A DNA stretch of 42,443 bases from Prochlorococcus sp. AG-449-P16 (GTDB lineage Bacteria > Cyanobacteriota > Cyanobacteriia > PCC-6307 > Cyanobiaceae), in the NCBI GenBank assembly GCA_003212175.1, contig QCQN01000006.1, positions 1 through 42,443 on the forward strand, in the 5' to 3' direction. The notes under the pieces are model-generated. The model was not told where the DNA came from. It saw only the letters and a list, made by a program, of their open reading frames with translations, and ran no database searches. The stretch's first letter is position 1, and the number at the start of each line of letters is the position of its first letter. Shown here one piece after another: positions 9,139 to 23,399 of this stretch. The position numbers and the translations under genes are program-made.

Positions 9139-10443
9139 TTAGTTAATTATTTCTTTACTCATTTCAGTTAAGAAATCTCCGTTGAGATCTCTTTTAACTT
9201 CATTGTTGACATCTAATTGAGAGTCCAAAAGTATTTCAGCATTTCTTACCCATTTATCTTGGGTACTGCCGTATTCAGCGGCTTCTGGCAGGTCTAAGAT
9301 TTTATCAGGAGTTATTCCCTTACCCTGAATATTATTCCCTTTTGGTGTTAGATAACTTGCTACGGTTATAGCGATGCCACTATTTTCTCCTAGGCTTTTT
9401 AATGATTGAATAAGACCTTTCCCATACGTTTGTTCACCCATCAGTATTGATCTGTAATTATCTTGAAGTGAACCAGCTAATATTTCACTAGCGCTTGCAG
9501 TACCTTTATTAACTAAAGTTACCATAGGGCCGTCAAAGAATGTATCTTTATTAGAGGTTATAGCATCTTTAATCCCATTCCTATCTTTTGTTTCAACAAT
9601 AGGTTTTTCACTTAAGAATGACTCCGCTACTGCGATCCCAGAACTTACTAGGCCGCCAGAGTTGTTTCTTAAATCAAGAATTATTCCTTCAACTTCTTTT
9701 TCTTTGAGCTCCTTGAGTGCCTCTTCAACTTTTTTGGGAACACTTTCACTGAATTGAGTTATCCTAAGATACCCAATAGTATGGGAATCATTTCTAAATC
9801 TTTTTGTTCTTACTGGTCTTAGATCAACCGATCTTCTCTCTAAGTCAATCTCTTTGACTTCTTCAGCCGCATTAGATAATTGAACGAGAACCTTGGTGCC
9901 AGATTCACCTCTCAGCTTTGAAGCAGTATTAGCTAGACCTAGCTGAGAAGAGGGAATCCCATCAACTTTATCTATAAAATCCCCACGAATTATTCCAGCA
10001 TCCTCTGCAGGGGAACCTGCCAAAGTTGATATAACTTTTATTTTTTTTGTTATTTCATCCTCACCAAGTTGAATCCCTACTCCATTAATTTCACTTCCAA
10101 AATTGCTTGATTTTAATAACTCATAATCTTTTGGCTTTAACACTCTGGTAAAAGGGTCTTCAAGAGGCTTCAACATATCTTCAATTGCAGAATAAGCTTC
10201 TTCAGTTGTTTCAATTTGTTTCTGAAGTGTTTTTTGTCTAATTCTCTTCCATTGGATATCATCAAACCTTTCTGGGTCATAATATCCTTCATTTACTAAA
10301 CTCCAAGCATCAAGTACAAATTGCTTGGCATCACTGAGAGCATTGACGCTTGGAATATATAAAAAACAGGTTAAAAAAAGACAGACCAGAAAAATAATGA
10401 TCCATTTTTTGAATATTAAAAATTTGTTAAAAGATGAATTCAT
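9139..10443 (-). CDS. ctpA: Carboxyl-terminal processing protease (S41 family)
   Basis: 434 residues from ATG 10443; an in-frame TTG at 10464 would add seven residues but is less likely. An N-terminal signal-type hydrophobic segment (IIIFLVCLFLTCFLYIP) exports the enzyme to the lumen or periplasm. A PDZ domain spans about residues 110-200. The serine-lysine dyad is visible as S317 in GTASASE and K342 in YGKG, with DLRNNSGG before it. CtpA-type proteases mature PSII protein D1 by removing its C-terminal tail; Prochlorococcus carries paralogues, so whether this is the D1 processor or a CtpB/C type is not certain. It is divergent from petB. Confidence 0.92.
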   Translation of the reverse strand: MNSSFNKFLIFKKWIIIFLVCLFLTCFLYIPSVNALSDAKQFVLDAWSLVNEGYYDPERFDDIQWKRIRQKTLQKQIETTEEAYSAIEDMLKPLEDPFTRVLKPKDYELLKSSNFGSEINGVGIQLGEDEITKKIKVISTLAGSPAEDAGIIRGDFIDKVDGIPSSQLGLANTASKLRGESGTKVLVQLSNAAEEVKEIDLERRSVDLRPVRTKRFRNDSHTIGYLRITQFSESVPKKVEEALKELKEKEVEGIILDLRNNSGGLVSSGIAVAESFLSEKPIVETKDRNGIKDAITSNKDTFFDGPMVTLVNKGTASASEILAGSLQDNYRSILMGEQTYGKGLIQSLKSLGENSGIAITVASYLTPKGNNIQGKGITPDKILDLPEAAEYGSTQDKWVRNAEILLDSQLDVNNEVKRDLNGDFLTEMSKEIIN

Positions 10444-10511
10444 TGGGTTAAGTGTTAACACCAAGTAAGTGAATTTTAAGTAAGCTCTTTATATCAAAGC
10501 TTTTTTTTTGG

Positions 10512-11168
10512 ATGGCTAATTCCTCATCTGTTTATGACTGGTTTCAAGAAAGACTCGAAATACAGGACATAACTGACGACGTAACTTCCAAGTACGTACC
10601 CCCCCACGTAAATATTTTTTACTGTTTAGGTGGCATAACTTTAGTATGCTTCTTAATTCAATTTGCAACAGGTTTTGCAATGACTTTTTATTATAAGCCC
10701 ACAGTTACTCAAGCTTATAACTCTGTAAGTTATTTAATGACTGATGTAAGTTTTGGATGGTTAATAAGATCTGTTCATAGGTGGAGTGCTTCTATGATGG
10801 TCTTAATGTTAATACTTCACGTTTTTAGGGTATACCTCACAGGAGGATTTAAAAGGCCGAGAGAATTAACATGGGTTACAGGAGTTGTGATGGCAGTTAT
10901 CACAGTTGCCTTCGGAGTTACAGGATATTCACTTCCTTGGGATCAAGTTGGATATTGGGCAGTTAAGATTGTTTCAGGAGTTCCAGCCGCAATACCTGTC
11001 ATAGGTGATTTCATGGTTGAACTTCTTAGAGGTGGAGAAAGTGTTGGACAGTCAACGCTTACTAGATTTTATAGTCTCCATACTTTTGTCTTACCTTGGT
11101 CTCTAGCAGTTTTCATGCTCATGCATTTTCTTATGATTCGTAAACAAGGTATTTCAGGCCCCCTTTAA
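10512..11168 (+). CDS. petB: Cytochrome b6 of the b6f complex
   Basis: 218 residues. Four membrane helices carry the paired histidine ligands for the two b hemes ([38 protein letters not shown]). C38 in FYCLGG is the thioether site of the extra heme c-n. Cytochrome b6 holds the quinone sites of the complex linking PSII to PSI. petD follows 53 bp downstream in the usual petBD order. The start follows a 47-bp region divergent from ctpA. Confidence 0.98.
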
Positions 11169-11221
11169 AAACCTATAATTTATTAATAAATCAAAAAATT
11201 TTCTTTAAAATAAATTTCATT

Positions 11222-11704
11222 ATGTCCACCTTAAAAAAACCAGATTTATCTGACCCAAAATTAAGAGCTAAATTGGCCAAAGGGATGGGCCATAATTATT
11301 ATGGTGAGCCTGCTTGGCCTAATGATCTGCTTTATATCTTTCCTGTAGTTATTTTAGGAACCATAGCCTGCGTTGTTGGACTTGCTGTTTTAGATCCAGC
11401 AATGCTTGGTGATAAAGCTAATCCATTTGCGACTCCTCTGGAAATTCTTCCTGAATGGTATTTGTATCCTGTGTTTCAGATATTGAGAGTTGTCCCAAAC
11501 AAGTTGCTTGGAATTGCTCTTCAAACCCTGATTCCTTTAGGGCTAATGATCTTACCTTTTATTGAAAATGTAAACAAATTTTCAAATCCTTTTAGAAGGC
11601 CTGTAGCAATGTCAGTTTTTCTTTTTGGAACTTTTTTAACGATTTATTTAGGAATTGGAGCATGTTTGCCCATTGATAAATCGCTAACTTTAGGCCTATT
11701 TTAA
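11222..11704 (+). CDS. petD: Cytochrome b6f complex subunit IV
   Basis: 160 residues, standard length, beginning [20 protein letters not shown]. Three membrane helices follow, with the [13 protein letters not shown] motif that forms part of the Qo plastoquinol site. It pairs with petB. The stop at 11704 is separated by a single base from the stop of the convergent invertase gene, and no good terminator hairpin is visible between them, so the transcripts probably overlap. Confidence 0.97.
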   Translation: MSTLKKPDLSDPKLRAKLAKGMGHNYYGEPAWPNDLLYIFPVVILGTIACVVGLAVLDPAMLGDKANPFATPLEILPEWYLYPVFQILRVVPNKLLGIALQTLIPLGLMILPFIENVNKFSNPFRRPVAMSVFLFGTFLTIYLGIGACLPIDKSLTLGLF

Positions 11705-11705
11705 T

Positions 11706-13145
11706 TTATATATTAAACATTTCAATATCGTTATTTTCTTCTCTGAGGAAATGATTCATAAGTAAAAAACCTACTATAGTCCATGTTTGATATGTTCTTG
11801 ATTGCTGCCCAACCCAAGTACCTGTAGGACCATCAAAATATTCTGCCCATTCCTGTTTGGGTAATTGGTTTAATTGACACCAATAGGATTCCTCTATTAG
11901 AGATCTCATCTCCTCCATAAGGATCACGTCATCAGTGGGGTACCTTTTTTGATGCAATAATACAGAGGCACCGAAAAACCATAATAAACTAGGCCAATGA
12001 CCTCCGTTATGGTAGCTCCAAGGCCAATTTTTAGGATCAGATCCAGTTTTATTTTGCCATTCCTCTACGTCCATTTGAGGGTGACAAATTCTCATTGGCA
12101 TTTGGGCAATTAGATCTTTTCTATTGTGTAAAACCAATCTGAAAAGTGCTCTCTGTTCTGCAGGAGGTAGAACACCAAACATACAAGCAAGTGAATTACC
12201 TAAACTGTAAAATCTAAAGTCTGGTCTACCTGTACGAATATTGCCTATTAGATATCCGCCTTTATTCTCTAACCAGTCTTGAAGCCATGAAGGAACCACC
12301 TGAGGTTGAACATTAAACTCATTGAAGTGTTGATCATCCCCATATTGTTCTGTTGGTCTTCTTCTTAATATTTGCATTGTATTACTTGTAACCCAATAAT
12401 GCTTTAAAAGAAAACTTCTTAAATCCTCTACCCACTGACGTGTAAGGATAAGTCTTTGATCTAATAATCTACTTACATGGTCAGCACGACTCAATTCCAT
12501 CAAGTTAATGCAGCTTTTTAAACATCCATGAAGTAAAACTTCCACTTCCAATGGCGCGCCCCATACATCCATCGGTCTATCAATCATAAATGCACAGTCA
12601 GGGACAAAAAGAACTGGTGTTCCCTCAAAAGTGGGATGCAATACTAAATCTAATAATAGTTGTATGCCTCTTTGCACACTTTGGCTTTTCCCGAATGCAT
12701 TATCACCACTTTTATTTACGTATAGCCAACACAAAATTGGCCACCATAGACTTGCGTCAGCTGAAGTTATTCTTCCAATGGATCTTTGACCATAGTCACC
12801 AATCAATTTTCCTTTTTCTTCAATAAAACTGGTTGGGAATACTCCACGGGTTTGATAATTAGTACTTTGTAACTCGAGACATACATTTAAAAACTTTTTA
12901 ACTATTTCGTATCTTCGTTGGGTAATGAGGTAAATCATCACAGGAACATTGTCTCTAAGAAAAATTTCACCATAATTTAACTTTAGATTTTTTGAGGGAT
13001 GTTCTAAAGCTGCGACACTCCCAACAAGCTCGCCAGATATCTCAACTAAAGTCTTCTCAAAATGCTCTTTCGCATTTGTTACAATTTTGTCTTCATCTGA
13101 ACTTGGACGAACTCTTAAATTTTTTTGACTAAATCTTTCTGCCAT
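11706..13145 (-). CDS. Neutral/alkaline invertase (GH100)
   Basis: 479 residues with the GH100 hallmark DPKNWPWSYHNGGHWPSLLW near residue 375 and the N-terminal EIFLRDNVPVMIYLI segment, equivalent to the RDFVP region of plant alkaline invertases. It has no signal peptide, so it is cytosolic. The enzyme splits sucrose to glucose and fructose. Sucrose is a minor compatible solute and carbon store in Prochlorococcus, so this gene likely controls its turnover. Length fits bacterial members (about 460-490). It is convergent with petD. Confidence 0.9.
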   Translation of the reverse strand: MAERFSQKNLRVRPSSDEDKIVTNAKEHFEKTLVEISGELVGSVAALEHPSKNLKLNYGEIFLRDNVPVMIYLITQRRYEIVKKFLNVCLELQSTNYQTRGVFPTSFIEEKGKLIGDYGQRSIGRITSADASLWWPILCWLYVNKSGDNAFGKSQSVQRGIQLLLDLVLHPTFEGTPVLFVPDCAFMIDRPMDVWGAPLEVEVLLHGCLKSCINLMELSRADHVSRLLDQRLILTRQWVEDLRSFLLKHYWVTSNTMQILRRRPTEQYGDDQHFNEFNVQPQVVPSWLQDWLENKGGYLIGNIRTGRPDFRFYSLGNSLACMFGVLPPAEQRALFRLVLHNRKDLIAQMPMRICHPQMDVEEWQNKTGSDPKNWPWSYHNGGHWPSLLWFFGASVLLHQKRYPTDDVILMEEMRSLIEESYWCQLNQLPKQEWAEYFDGPTGTWVGQQSRTYQTWTIVGFLLMNHFLREENNDIEMFNI

Positions 13146-13753
13146 TTTATTGAATTCCCTTTAATTACAGCCTAGTTGGTTAAGCGGATATTGAACCATA
13201 AAAAAATTAATAAAAAAATTTATGTATTAATGGTTGCATAATCACAGTTAAATGGTTTAGTATCTTCTTCTGGGCAGAAAAATATTTTTTTGCACTACTC
13301 ATAGTGAATCTAAAAATTTTTTTAGTTCATAACTGTGAGTATTTTGAAGATGTAGATTATTCTCTATTTTTTCAACCAGCAGAAGGGTTAACCTTCAAAT
13401 TGGTTTTGCAATTTTTTGTTAAACCTCGCACCTAGAAAATTTAAAACTTAGGAACTGACGCTTTTATTGAGTCTAAATAGACTAATTTTTTTAGTTTTAT
13501 TCAAGATGTATATGCAATAAAGGTGTGAGGTCCCGTCAAGAATATATATAAAATTGTCATCAATTGCTAACTTTTAAGTTTTTGATGACGAACGGATCTG
13601 AGATCTTGGAAAGTCACTTTGAAATATTTTTAATGTGCACTCAATGTAATCCTTAAAATTTAAGGAGGCTAAACCAAATATTCAAGTTAAAACTTTATTT
13701 GGCTCTAGCAATTCAATTTGAGTAGATTTATCTACAAAAGGATTTGAACACAA
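13146..13753 (+). promoter_or_regulatory. Long leader/promoter region of the rRNA operon
   Basis: 608 bp without a credible gene on either strand. The last 100 bp hold three short inverted repeats in a row: 13651-13665 (ccttaaa/tttaagg), 13674-13702 (ccaaata...tatttgg with an inner aagt/actt stem) and 13722-13735 (gtaga/tctac). These probably fold in the pre-16S leader and mark processing or antitermination sites. The rrn promoter must lie upstream of them, but I could not fix a -10/-35 pair with confidence. The invertase promoter on the other strand also falls here. Confidence 0.6.
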
Positions 13754-15233
<1,480 letters not shown>

Positions 15234-15358
15234 ACAGGGAGACAACAAAATGTTTATATTAATTTTGTCACCTTAGGTCGATCGGTATCTCAGATTTTCA
15301 ATTTTATTGAGAATTTCAGTTTCTAAGTTTTTTCTAGGTCACACCCATTACTTTTCCT

Positions 15359-15432
<74 letters not shown>

Positions 15433-15444
15433 TATCTCTATGTT

Positions 15445-15517
15445 GGGGGTATAGCTCAGTTGGTAGAGCGCCTGCTTTGCAAGCAGGATGTCAGCGGTTC
15501 GAGTCCGCTTACCTCCA
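15445..15517 (+). tRNA. tRNA-Ala (anticodon TGC)
   Basis: A 73-nt cloverleaf 12 bp after tRNA-Ile. Acceptor GGGGGTA/TACCTCC contains the G3-U70 wobble pair that identifies alanine tRNAs. The anticodon loop TTTGCAA gives TGC and the T-arm has GGTTCGAGTCC. It completes the usual Ile-Ala spacer pair. Confidence 0.97.
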
Positions 15518-15774
15518 CTGATTACCACCTCTACCATAAATGTATCAAAGGAAATGTTTTGAGCTGTGATCAAATTCTGAACGAATCTAGCCTCCTAATG
15601 AAATCATTAAGATGCTGGACTCATTGAATCAAATTCATTGTTTTCAGAGAACCTTGACAACTGCATAGATTTTTTTTAAAGACAATAAGCATCTTTAATG
15701 ATGCAGATTTATTATTTGTGCGAATGCATTAATAACAATTCTATTAAGCTGATGCTTCAATTTTTGAAGTTATT

Positions 15775-18649
<2,875 letters not shown>

Positions 18650-18712
18650 ATAAACTTAATTTATTGTTTTTAATTTATATAATTTTCTATGCAGTTCTCA
18701 AGGTTCACACTA

Positions 18713-18831
18713 TCCTGGTGTTCATGGCGATGTGGAACCACTCCGATCCATCTCGAACTCGGTTGTGAAACGCATCAGCGGCGAAGATATTTAGGGGGTA
18801 GCCCCTTGAGAAAATAGCTCAATGCCAGGTA
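18713..18831 (+). rRNA. rrf: 5S ribosomal RNA
   Basis: About 119 nt starting TCCTGGTGTTCATGGCG and ending AATGCCAGG, with complementary ends closing helix I. The conserved loop region CCACTCCGATCCATCTCGAA is present. It lies 63 bp after the 23S gene and just before the operon terminator. Confidence 0.95.
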
Positions 18832-18840
18832 AAAATATTC

Positions 18841-18874
18841 AAAAGGGTTTACGCAATGTGTAAACCCTTTTTTA
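18841..18874 (+). terminator. Rho-independent terminator of the rRNA operon
   Basis: Twelve-bp perfect arms (aaaagggtttac, 18841-18852, and gtaaaccctttt, 18860-18871) around a 7-nt loop, followed by a T-run. The left flank is A-rich, so it can also terminate the convergent fpg transcript; the fpg stop codon begins at 18874 on the other strand, right at the hairpin edge. Confidence 0.93.
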
Positions 18875-19753
18875 TTTTTGACAAAATTGACACCAATGGG
18901 TACTTCTTCCGGTAATTTTTTTTCTTTTAATTAAATTTCCACATTTGCGACATTCTTTACCAGTTCTCCTGTAGACATTTGTTTGTAAACCAAAATTCCC
19001 ATTCTCCCCTTCCAAGTCTCTAAAATCACTAAATGTAGTCCCCCCGGAACCTATACTTTTTTTTAATACATTCACAATTGATTCTTGGAGCTTGATTAAT
19101 TCATTTTTCTTTATGGTTCTAGCCTCTCTAAAAGGTGATATGCCTGCCAAAAATAAACTTTCATCAGCATAAATATTACCTAGACCTGCCACTATCGTTT
19201 GATCTAATAAAATAGCCTTTATAGACTTTTTTCTTTTAGAAATAACTTTCTTAAGGTAATTTGCATCAAATTCTTTGGAGAACGGCTCTGGTCCTAATGA
19301 ACCTAATCCTTTAATTATTTTGTTGGGAGATAACCCTTGTTTAATCCACCACATTTGGCCAAAGCTTCTTACATCAATATATCTAAGCTCATTATTTTTT
19401 TTATCAAAAACTCTTATTCTTGTATGTTTGCAAGGTGAGGTAGAGTCATTAATAAATTTAAAATATCCAGTCATTCTTAAATGCACTACAAGAAATCCGT
19501 TATTTTTTAGGGATTTTTCTAGGGGACATTTAATATTTTCATTTTGAATCTTTTTTAGTTCAGCTATTAAATATTTTCCTCTTCTGTTCCATTTATATAA
19601 AATTGAATTCTGAAGTCCCTTAATAAAATCCTCTTTGTTAGTAGGAAAAGCTACAGTAGAATCCCTACAGACTTCTACTTTTTTTATCGTAAAGTTATCA
19701 AGTTTTTGCTCTAATCCTTTGCGAACAGTCTCTACTTCTGGTAACTCAGGCAA
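18872..19753 (-). CDS. fpg: Formamidopyrimidine-DNA glycosylase
   Basis: 293 residues beginning [14 protein letters not shown], where P1 (after Met removal) is the catalytic proline and E2 the catalytic acid. The beta-hairpin lysine lies in [10 protein letters not shown]. The H2TH region contains [19 protein letters not shown]-terminal zinc finger, C-x2-C...C-x2-C (CRKCGNLI...WCQFC), completes the family. Fpg (MutM) excises 8-oxoguanine and other oxidised purines. It lies 4 bp downstream of psaE on the same strand, an operon known in Prochlorococcus that links oxidative repair to a photosystem gene. Confidence 0.97.
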   Translation of the reverse strand: MPELPEVETVRKGLEQKLDNFTIKKVEVCRDSTVAFPTNKEDFIKGLQNSILYKWNRRGKYLIAELKKIQNENIKCPLEKSLKNNGFLVVHLRMTGYFKFINDSTSPCKHTRIRVFDKKNNELRYIDVRSFGQMWWIKQGLSPNKIIKGLGSLGPEPFSKEFDANYLKKVISKRKKSIKAILLDQTIVAGLGNIYADESLFLAGISPFREARTIKKNELIKLQESIVNVLKKSIGSGGTTFSDFRDLEGENGNFGLQTNVYRRTGKECRKCGNLIKRKKITGRSTHWCQFCQK

Positions 19754-19757
19754 TTAT

Positions 19758-19967
19758 TTAAGCTTTCTCTAATTCACTTTCAGCAAAATTATTTGTATTG
19801 GCTCCACCATCAGTACCACTTATTCCGGCATAATTTACTTTATCAAATCTAACTACACAATTATATTTAATGCCTGAGGTGTCAACTGAAGCAACTTTAC
19901 CAATTTCGTTGTACCAATATGATTCTGGTCTTTTAACTCGTACTAGATCTCCTCTTGAAATTGTCAT
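19758..19967 (-). CDS. psaE: Photosystem I subunit IV (PsaE)
   Basis: 69 residues forming the SH3-like PsaE fold: [20 protein letters not shown] at the start and [23 protein letters not shown] at the end. PsaE is a stromal peripheral subunit that helps dock ferredoxin and supports cyclic electron flow. It is first in the psaE-fpg unit; the gap to the upstream LysM gene is 80 bp. Confidence 0.97.
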   Translation of the reverse strand: MTISRGDLVRVKRPESYWYNEIGKVASVDTSGIKYNCVVRFDKVNYAGISGTDGGANTNNFAESELEKA

Positions 19968-20047
19968 TAGTTTTAATTTAACTTTTTAAACAATAACCCA
20001 TGATTAATAGTCTTAAACAAATTATTCACACATATTAATTAAAATTT

Positions 20048-20809
20048 CTAACAAAAATCATTTATTAAATTTTTTTCGAATTCTTCCTTAGCCGGCTTAC
20101 CCCCCATCCATTTTCTGCCTGGGATTCTTACATTTAATTCATTGGTATCGCAATTTATTGAGAGAAATAACTTTTTATTTTCTTGATTTAGTACATTTAA
20201 AACCTTTCTTCCTTTAATTTTTTTTAAAGATTTATTTTGAATAATTATTGGACCATAAATTTGTTTATTCAACTCAAGCAATTCATTATTTTTCTTTTTG
20301 TTAATTATTTGTAAATTTTCCGAACTGGATGGATTGTATTTGCTTAAGAAGAGTTTTTGGCCAACTTCTATAGAATCTGGATTCTTGAGATTATTAATCT
20401 CTATCAAGTATCCTGAATTTAACTTATATTTGTTTGATATCTCGGTAAGATTTTCACCTATTTGAACAATATGATAATTATTTGTTAATTCTGATTGTTT
20501 TGATGAATTACTAGTAGGTTCGGAGATAATAAGATTTTGGCCAACAAAAATATAATTTTCATCTTTTAAATTATTTAATTTAATAATAAAATCTTTATTT
20601 ATTGAATAGTAATTTGAAATACTTGAAATTGTATCTCCAATTTTTACAATATGAATTTTTCTTATTTCATTTTTATCTTCAGTAATTGATTCTTTTTTAG
20701 TAATATTCTCAATTTTATTATTGGATGGTTCAATATTTTCTGCCGCTTTTATAAATGAGTAATTAAAAAAATTAATAAGGGTTGGAATTACTAAAAATAC
20801 TAATTTCAT
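20048..20809 (-). CDS. LysM-domain secreted protein
   Basis: 253 residues. An N-terminal hydrophobic segment (MKLVFLVIPTLINFF...) looks like a signal peptide. Two LysM repeats follow: about residues 53-96 (HIVKIGDTISSISNYYSI...VGQNLIIS) and about 112-157 (HIVQIGENLTEISNKYKL...VGQKLFLS). The linker between and after them is Asn/Ser/Lys rich. The C-terminal part (about 170-253) has no repeat I recognise. LysM repeats bind peptidoglycan, so this is probably a cell-wall protein. No catalytic domain is visible. It lies upstream of psaE but with an 80-bp gap. Confidence 0.85.
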   Translation of the reverse strand: MKLVFLVIPTLINFFNYSFIKAAENIEPSNNKIENITKKESITEDKNEIRKIHIVKIGDTISSISNYYSINKDFIIKLNNLKDENYIFVGQNLIISEPTSNSSKQSELTNNYHIVQIGENLTEISNKYKLNSGYLIEINNLKNPDSIEVGQKLFLSKYNPSSSENLQIINKKKNNELLELNKQIYGPIIIQNKSLKKIKGRKVLNVLNQENKKLFLSINCDTNELNVRIPGRKWMGGKPAKEEFEKNLINDFC

Positions 20810-20882
20810 TAACTTTGTTATTTCTTTAAAGATAATCTCTTAATTTAAAATCGCTAGGATTTTGAATAAAAATTTAAGTAAT

Positions 20883-22283
20883 TTAAACTTTAAAAATAAA
20901 TTTTAAAAATTTTTTTATTCTTTTGTAGGGAGGATATCTCAGATTTAAATCAAATAAAAAACCTTTGAAAGTGATAGATTTTTGATTTGAAAAATTTCGA
21001 AAACCTTCCTCTCCATGAAATTTACCAATACCACTCAGCCCAACACCTCCAAAAGGTAAATTTGGAATAAGAACTGGTAACATCACATCATTGATACATA
21101 TTGTTCCTGAGCTAGTTATTCTTGAAATATAATTATGGATTTTTTTATTCCCACCAAATAAGTAGATTGCTAATGGTTTTGATGTTTGACTAATCTGTTT
21201 TAGAGCTGATTCTTTATCATTGATTGCAATTACTGGAAGTATTGAACTGAATAGTTCTTTTTGCAAAATATCTGTTTCATCTAAATTACATCTCAAAATT
21301 GTAGGAGAAATTTTTAACTTTTTCTTACTAAAGTTACCACCATATATAATTCTTTTTTCTTTTTTATATCTTTTGAGGATTTCTATAGTTGATGAAAATT
21401 GTTTTTTTTCTAATTTGGAAATGTTTTCAGAAATAATTGGATCTTCTCCGTAAAAACTTTCTATGCATTTTTTTAATTTTTCAATAAAGTTATTTTCAAT
21501 TTCTTTATCTATAAAGATATGATTAGGAGCCATACAGGATTGACCAGAATTAAAAAATTTGCCCCAAACAATTCTTTTAGCAGCAACTTCTAAATTTGCA
21601 TTTTTGAAAATAATTACAGGATTTGTTCCGCCTAATTCAAGAGTTAATGGAGTTAAGTTTTTTGAAGCTAATTTCATGATAGATTTACCTGTCTCGGTAC
21701 TGCCTGTGAAAAATATATGGTCAAAATTTTGTTCAATTAATTTTATAGATTGTTTATAGTCTCCCTCTACTGTTAACAAGATATCTTTTTGGAAATATTT
21801 GGAAGTAAGATTTTTTATTAGTTTTGATGTCGAGGGACATTTCTCTGAAGGTTTTATAACGGCAGTATTTCCTGCGGAGAAAATATTTACCAATGGTTTT
21901 AAAACGTACAGCAATGGATAATTATAAGGACCAAGAATCAAGACACATCCAAGAGGTTCATAAATTACTTTCGAGGATGATGGGAAAAGATAAAAAGGAG
22001 TTTCAACCTTTTTTGGATGCATCCAAGAATTAAGTCTTTTTTTTATAAGTGAAATTTCTTGTTTGACTAAAAGGATTTCTGAAAGCCCTTCAATTTCAGA
22101 CTTTCCTAGATCAATAAAAAGGGATTTTATGATCTCTTTTTTATTTGCATCCAAAAGTTCAGAAACTTTATTGATCTGTTTGATTCTCCATTTTATATCT
22201 TCCGTTTTGCCAGTGAGAACTGTATTTTTTAATTTATAAATATCTTCTAAATGAAATTTATCAGAAATTTTCATTTTATTCAT
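20883..22283 (-). CDS. Aldehyde dehydrogenase (class 3-like)
   Basis: 466 residues with all catalytic marks: the proton acceptor Glu in LTLELGGTNPVII, the nucleophile Cys in NSGQSCMAPNH, the NAD-binding FTGSTETGKSI, and the oxyanion Asn region LILGPYNYPLLY. The C-terminus (RIKKFLKFIFKV) is basic and hydrophobic, like membrane-associated fatty aldehyde dehydrogenases (AlkH/ALDH3 and cyanobacterial Slr0091-type). It probably oxidises fatty or apocarotenoid aldehydes; substrate is inferred from family only. An internal Met three codons in (MKISDK) is an alternative start. Confidence 0.92.
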   Translation of the reverse strand: MNKMKISDKFHLEDIYKLKNTVLTGKTEDIKWRIKQINKVSELLDANKKEIIKSLFIDLGKSEIEGLSEILLVKQEISLIKKRLNSWMHPKKVETPFYLFPSSSKVIYEPLGCVLILGPYNYPLLYVLKPLVNIFSAGNTAVIKPSEKCPSTSKLIKNLTSKYFQKDILLTVEGDYKQSIKLIEQNFDHIFFTGSTETGKSIMKLASKNLTPLTLELGGTNPVIIFKNANLEVAAKRIVWGKFFNSGQSCMAPNHIFIDKEIENNFIEKLKKCIESFYGEDPIISENISKLEKKQFSSTIEILKRYKKEKRIIYGGNFSKKKLKISPTILRCNLDETDILQKELFSSILPVIAINDKESALKQISQTSKPLAIYLFGGNKKIHNYISRITSSGTICINDVMLPVLIPNLPFGGVGLSGIGKFHGEEGFRNFSNQKSITFKGFLFDLNLRYPPYKRIKKFLKFIFKV

Positions 22284-22435
22284 ATGAATAGAATAATATT
22301 AAATATATCAGAGGATAAATTATAAATAACTAAGGTTCTTAGTCACTTAAATCAAGGTGAATGATTTATAAGAAATAATCAAATTTATTAATATTGTCTT
22401 TAAAATTTCAAATTTTTCTTGGTTAGTATATTTCT

Positions 22436-23326
22436 ATGAGGAAAAATTTTTCAATTAGATTGATATCTATTAATGAAATACCAGAAGTTACAAACTGGGC
22501 AAGGTTAGAAGGATTTTCCCCTGGTATGGATGACGTATCAATTTATAGAAATACAGATACCCAAGGGGTATGGGTCGCTTGTCTCGATAATAATCCTATA
22601 GGTTCTATTGCGTGTATAAAATATAATTCCTCGTATGGTTTTATAGGTTTATTTATCGTTAAAAAAGAATTCCGAAGTAATGGATATGGAGTGAGATTAT
22701 GGCAACATGCCTTAGAGTATTTAAAAAATGTTGATTGTATTGGTCTTGAGGCTGCCCCAGACAGATTAAATGATTACTCAAAGTGGGGGTTTAAAAAATC
22801 TTCGATTACAAATCGATGGAAATTAAATGGGTCTCAACATTTGCCATTGAAAAATTTCTATAAAGATCAATTTCATTCTTTTAAAGTTGTTCCTGGTCAT
22901 AAAATTTCATCTGAAGCGGTCCTAATTTATGATGACCAAAGAGAACCTAGTCCCAGACCACATTTTCTAAATGACTGGTTGAAAAATTCTCATGGTAATG
23001 TCAGTGCCATTATCGATAATAATGGGATGTGCCATGGATTTGGAAGGATAAGACCTTGTGTATTGGAGGATAATGAGCAAGGTTGGAGAATAGGACCTCT
23101 TTTAGCGGATACTCCACCGCTTGCTGAATTATTAATAAGAGATTTAGTTGGTGACTTAAATGCTCAAATCTTATTGGATTGCTCTAATCTGAATCCTTAT
23201 GCAAATTATCTTTTATCAAGTTTGGGATTTGAGGAATTATCAAAAACTTACAGAATGTATAAAGGCATTCAACCTCCTTGCCCAATGAATCAAGTATACG
23301 GACTTGCCTGCTTGGAACTGGGGTGA
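22436..23326 (+). CDS. GNAT-family N-acetyltransferase, two-domain type
   Basis: 296 residues. The N-terminal GNAT fold has the acetyl-CoA loop R80-SNGYG (VKKEFRSNGYGVRLW). The C-terminal half (about 155-290) looks like the acetyltransferase-18 type domain, with GHGFGRIRP-like and GWRIGPLLADTPPLA stretches, as in YitH-like proteins. Substrate is unknown. It is monocistronic and divergent from the aldehyde dehydrogenase across 152 bp. Confidence 0.85.
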   Translation: MRKNFSIRLISINEIPEVTNWARLEGFSPGMDDVSIYRNTDTQGVWVACLDNNPIGSIACIKYNSSYGFIGLFIVKKEFRSNGYGVRLWQHALEYLKNVDCIGLEAAPDRLNDYSKWGFKKSSITNRWKLNGSQHLPLKNFYKDQFHSFKVVPGHKISSEAVLIYDDQREPSPRPHFLNDWLKNSHGNVSAIIDNNGMCHGFGRIRPCVLEDNEQGWRIGPLLADTPPLAELLIRDLVGDLNAQILLDCSNLNPYANYLLSSLGFEELSKTYRMYKGIQPPCPMNQVYGLACLELG

Positions 23327-23399
23327 TTCCCTTGTAAAGATTGCATGTTGCCTTTTGTTTCTTCAATACTTAAGGAAGTTCGTTTGATTATTCATAAGC

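Noticed and set aside
13466..13500. Short hairpin agtct/agact followed by a T-run before the rRNA operon
   Set aside because: Only five base pairs without GC-rich core; too weak for a terminator call.
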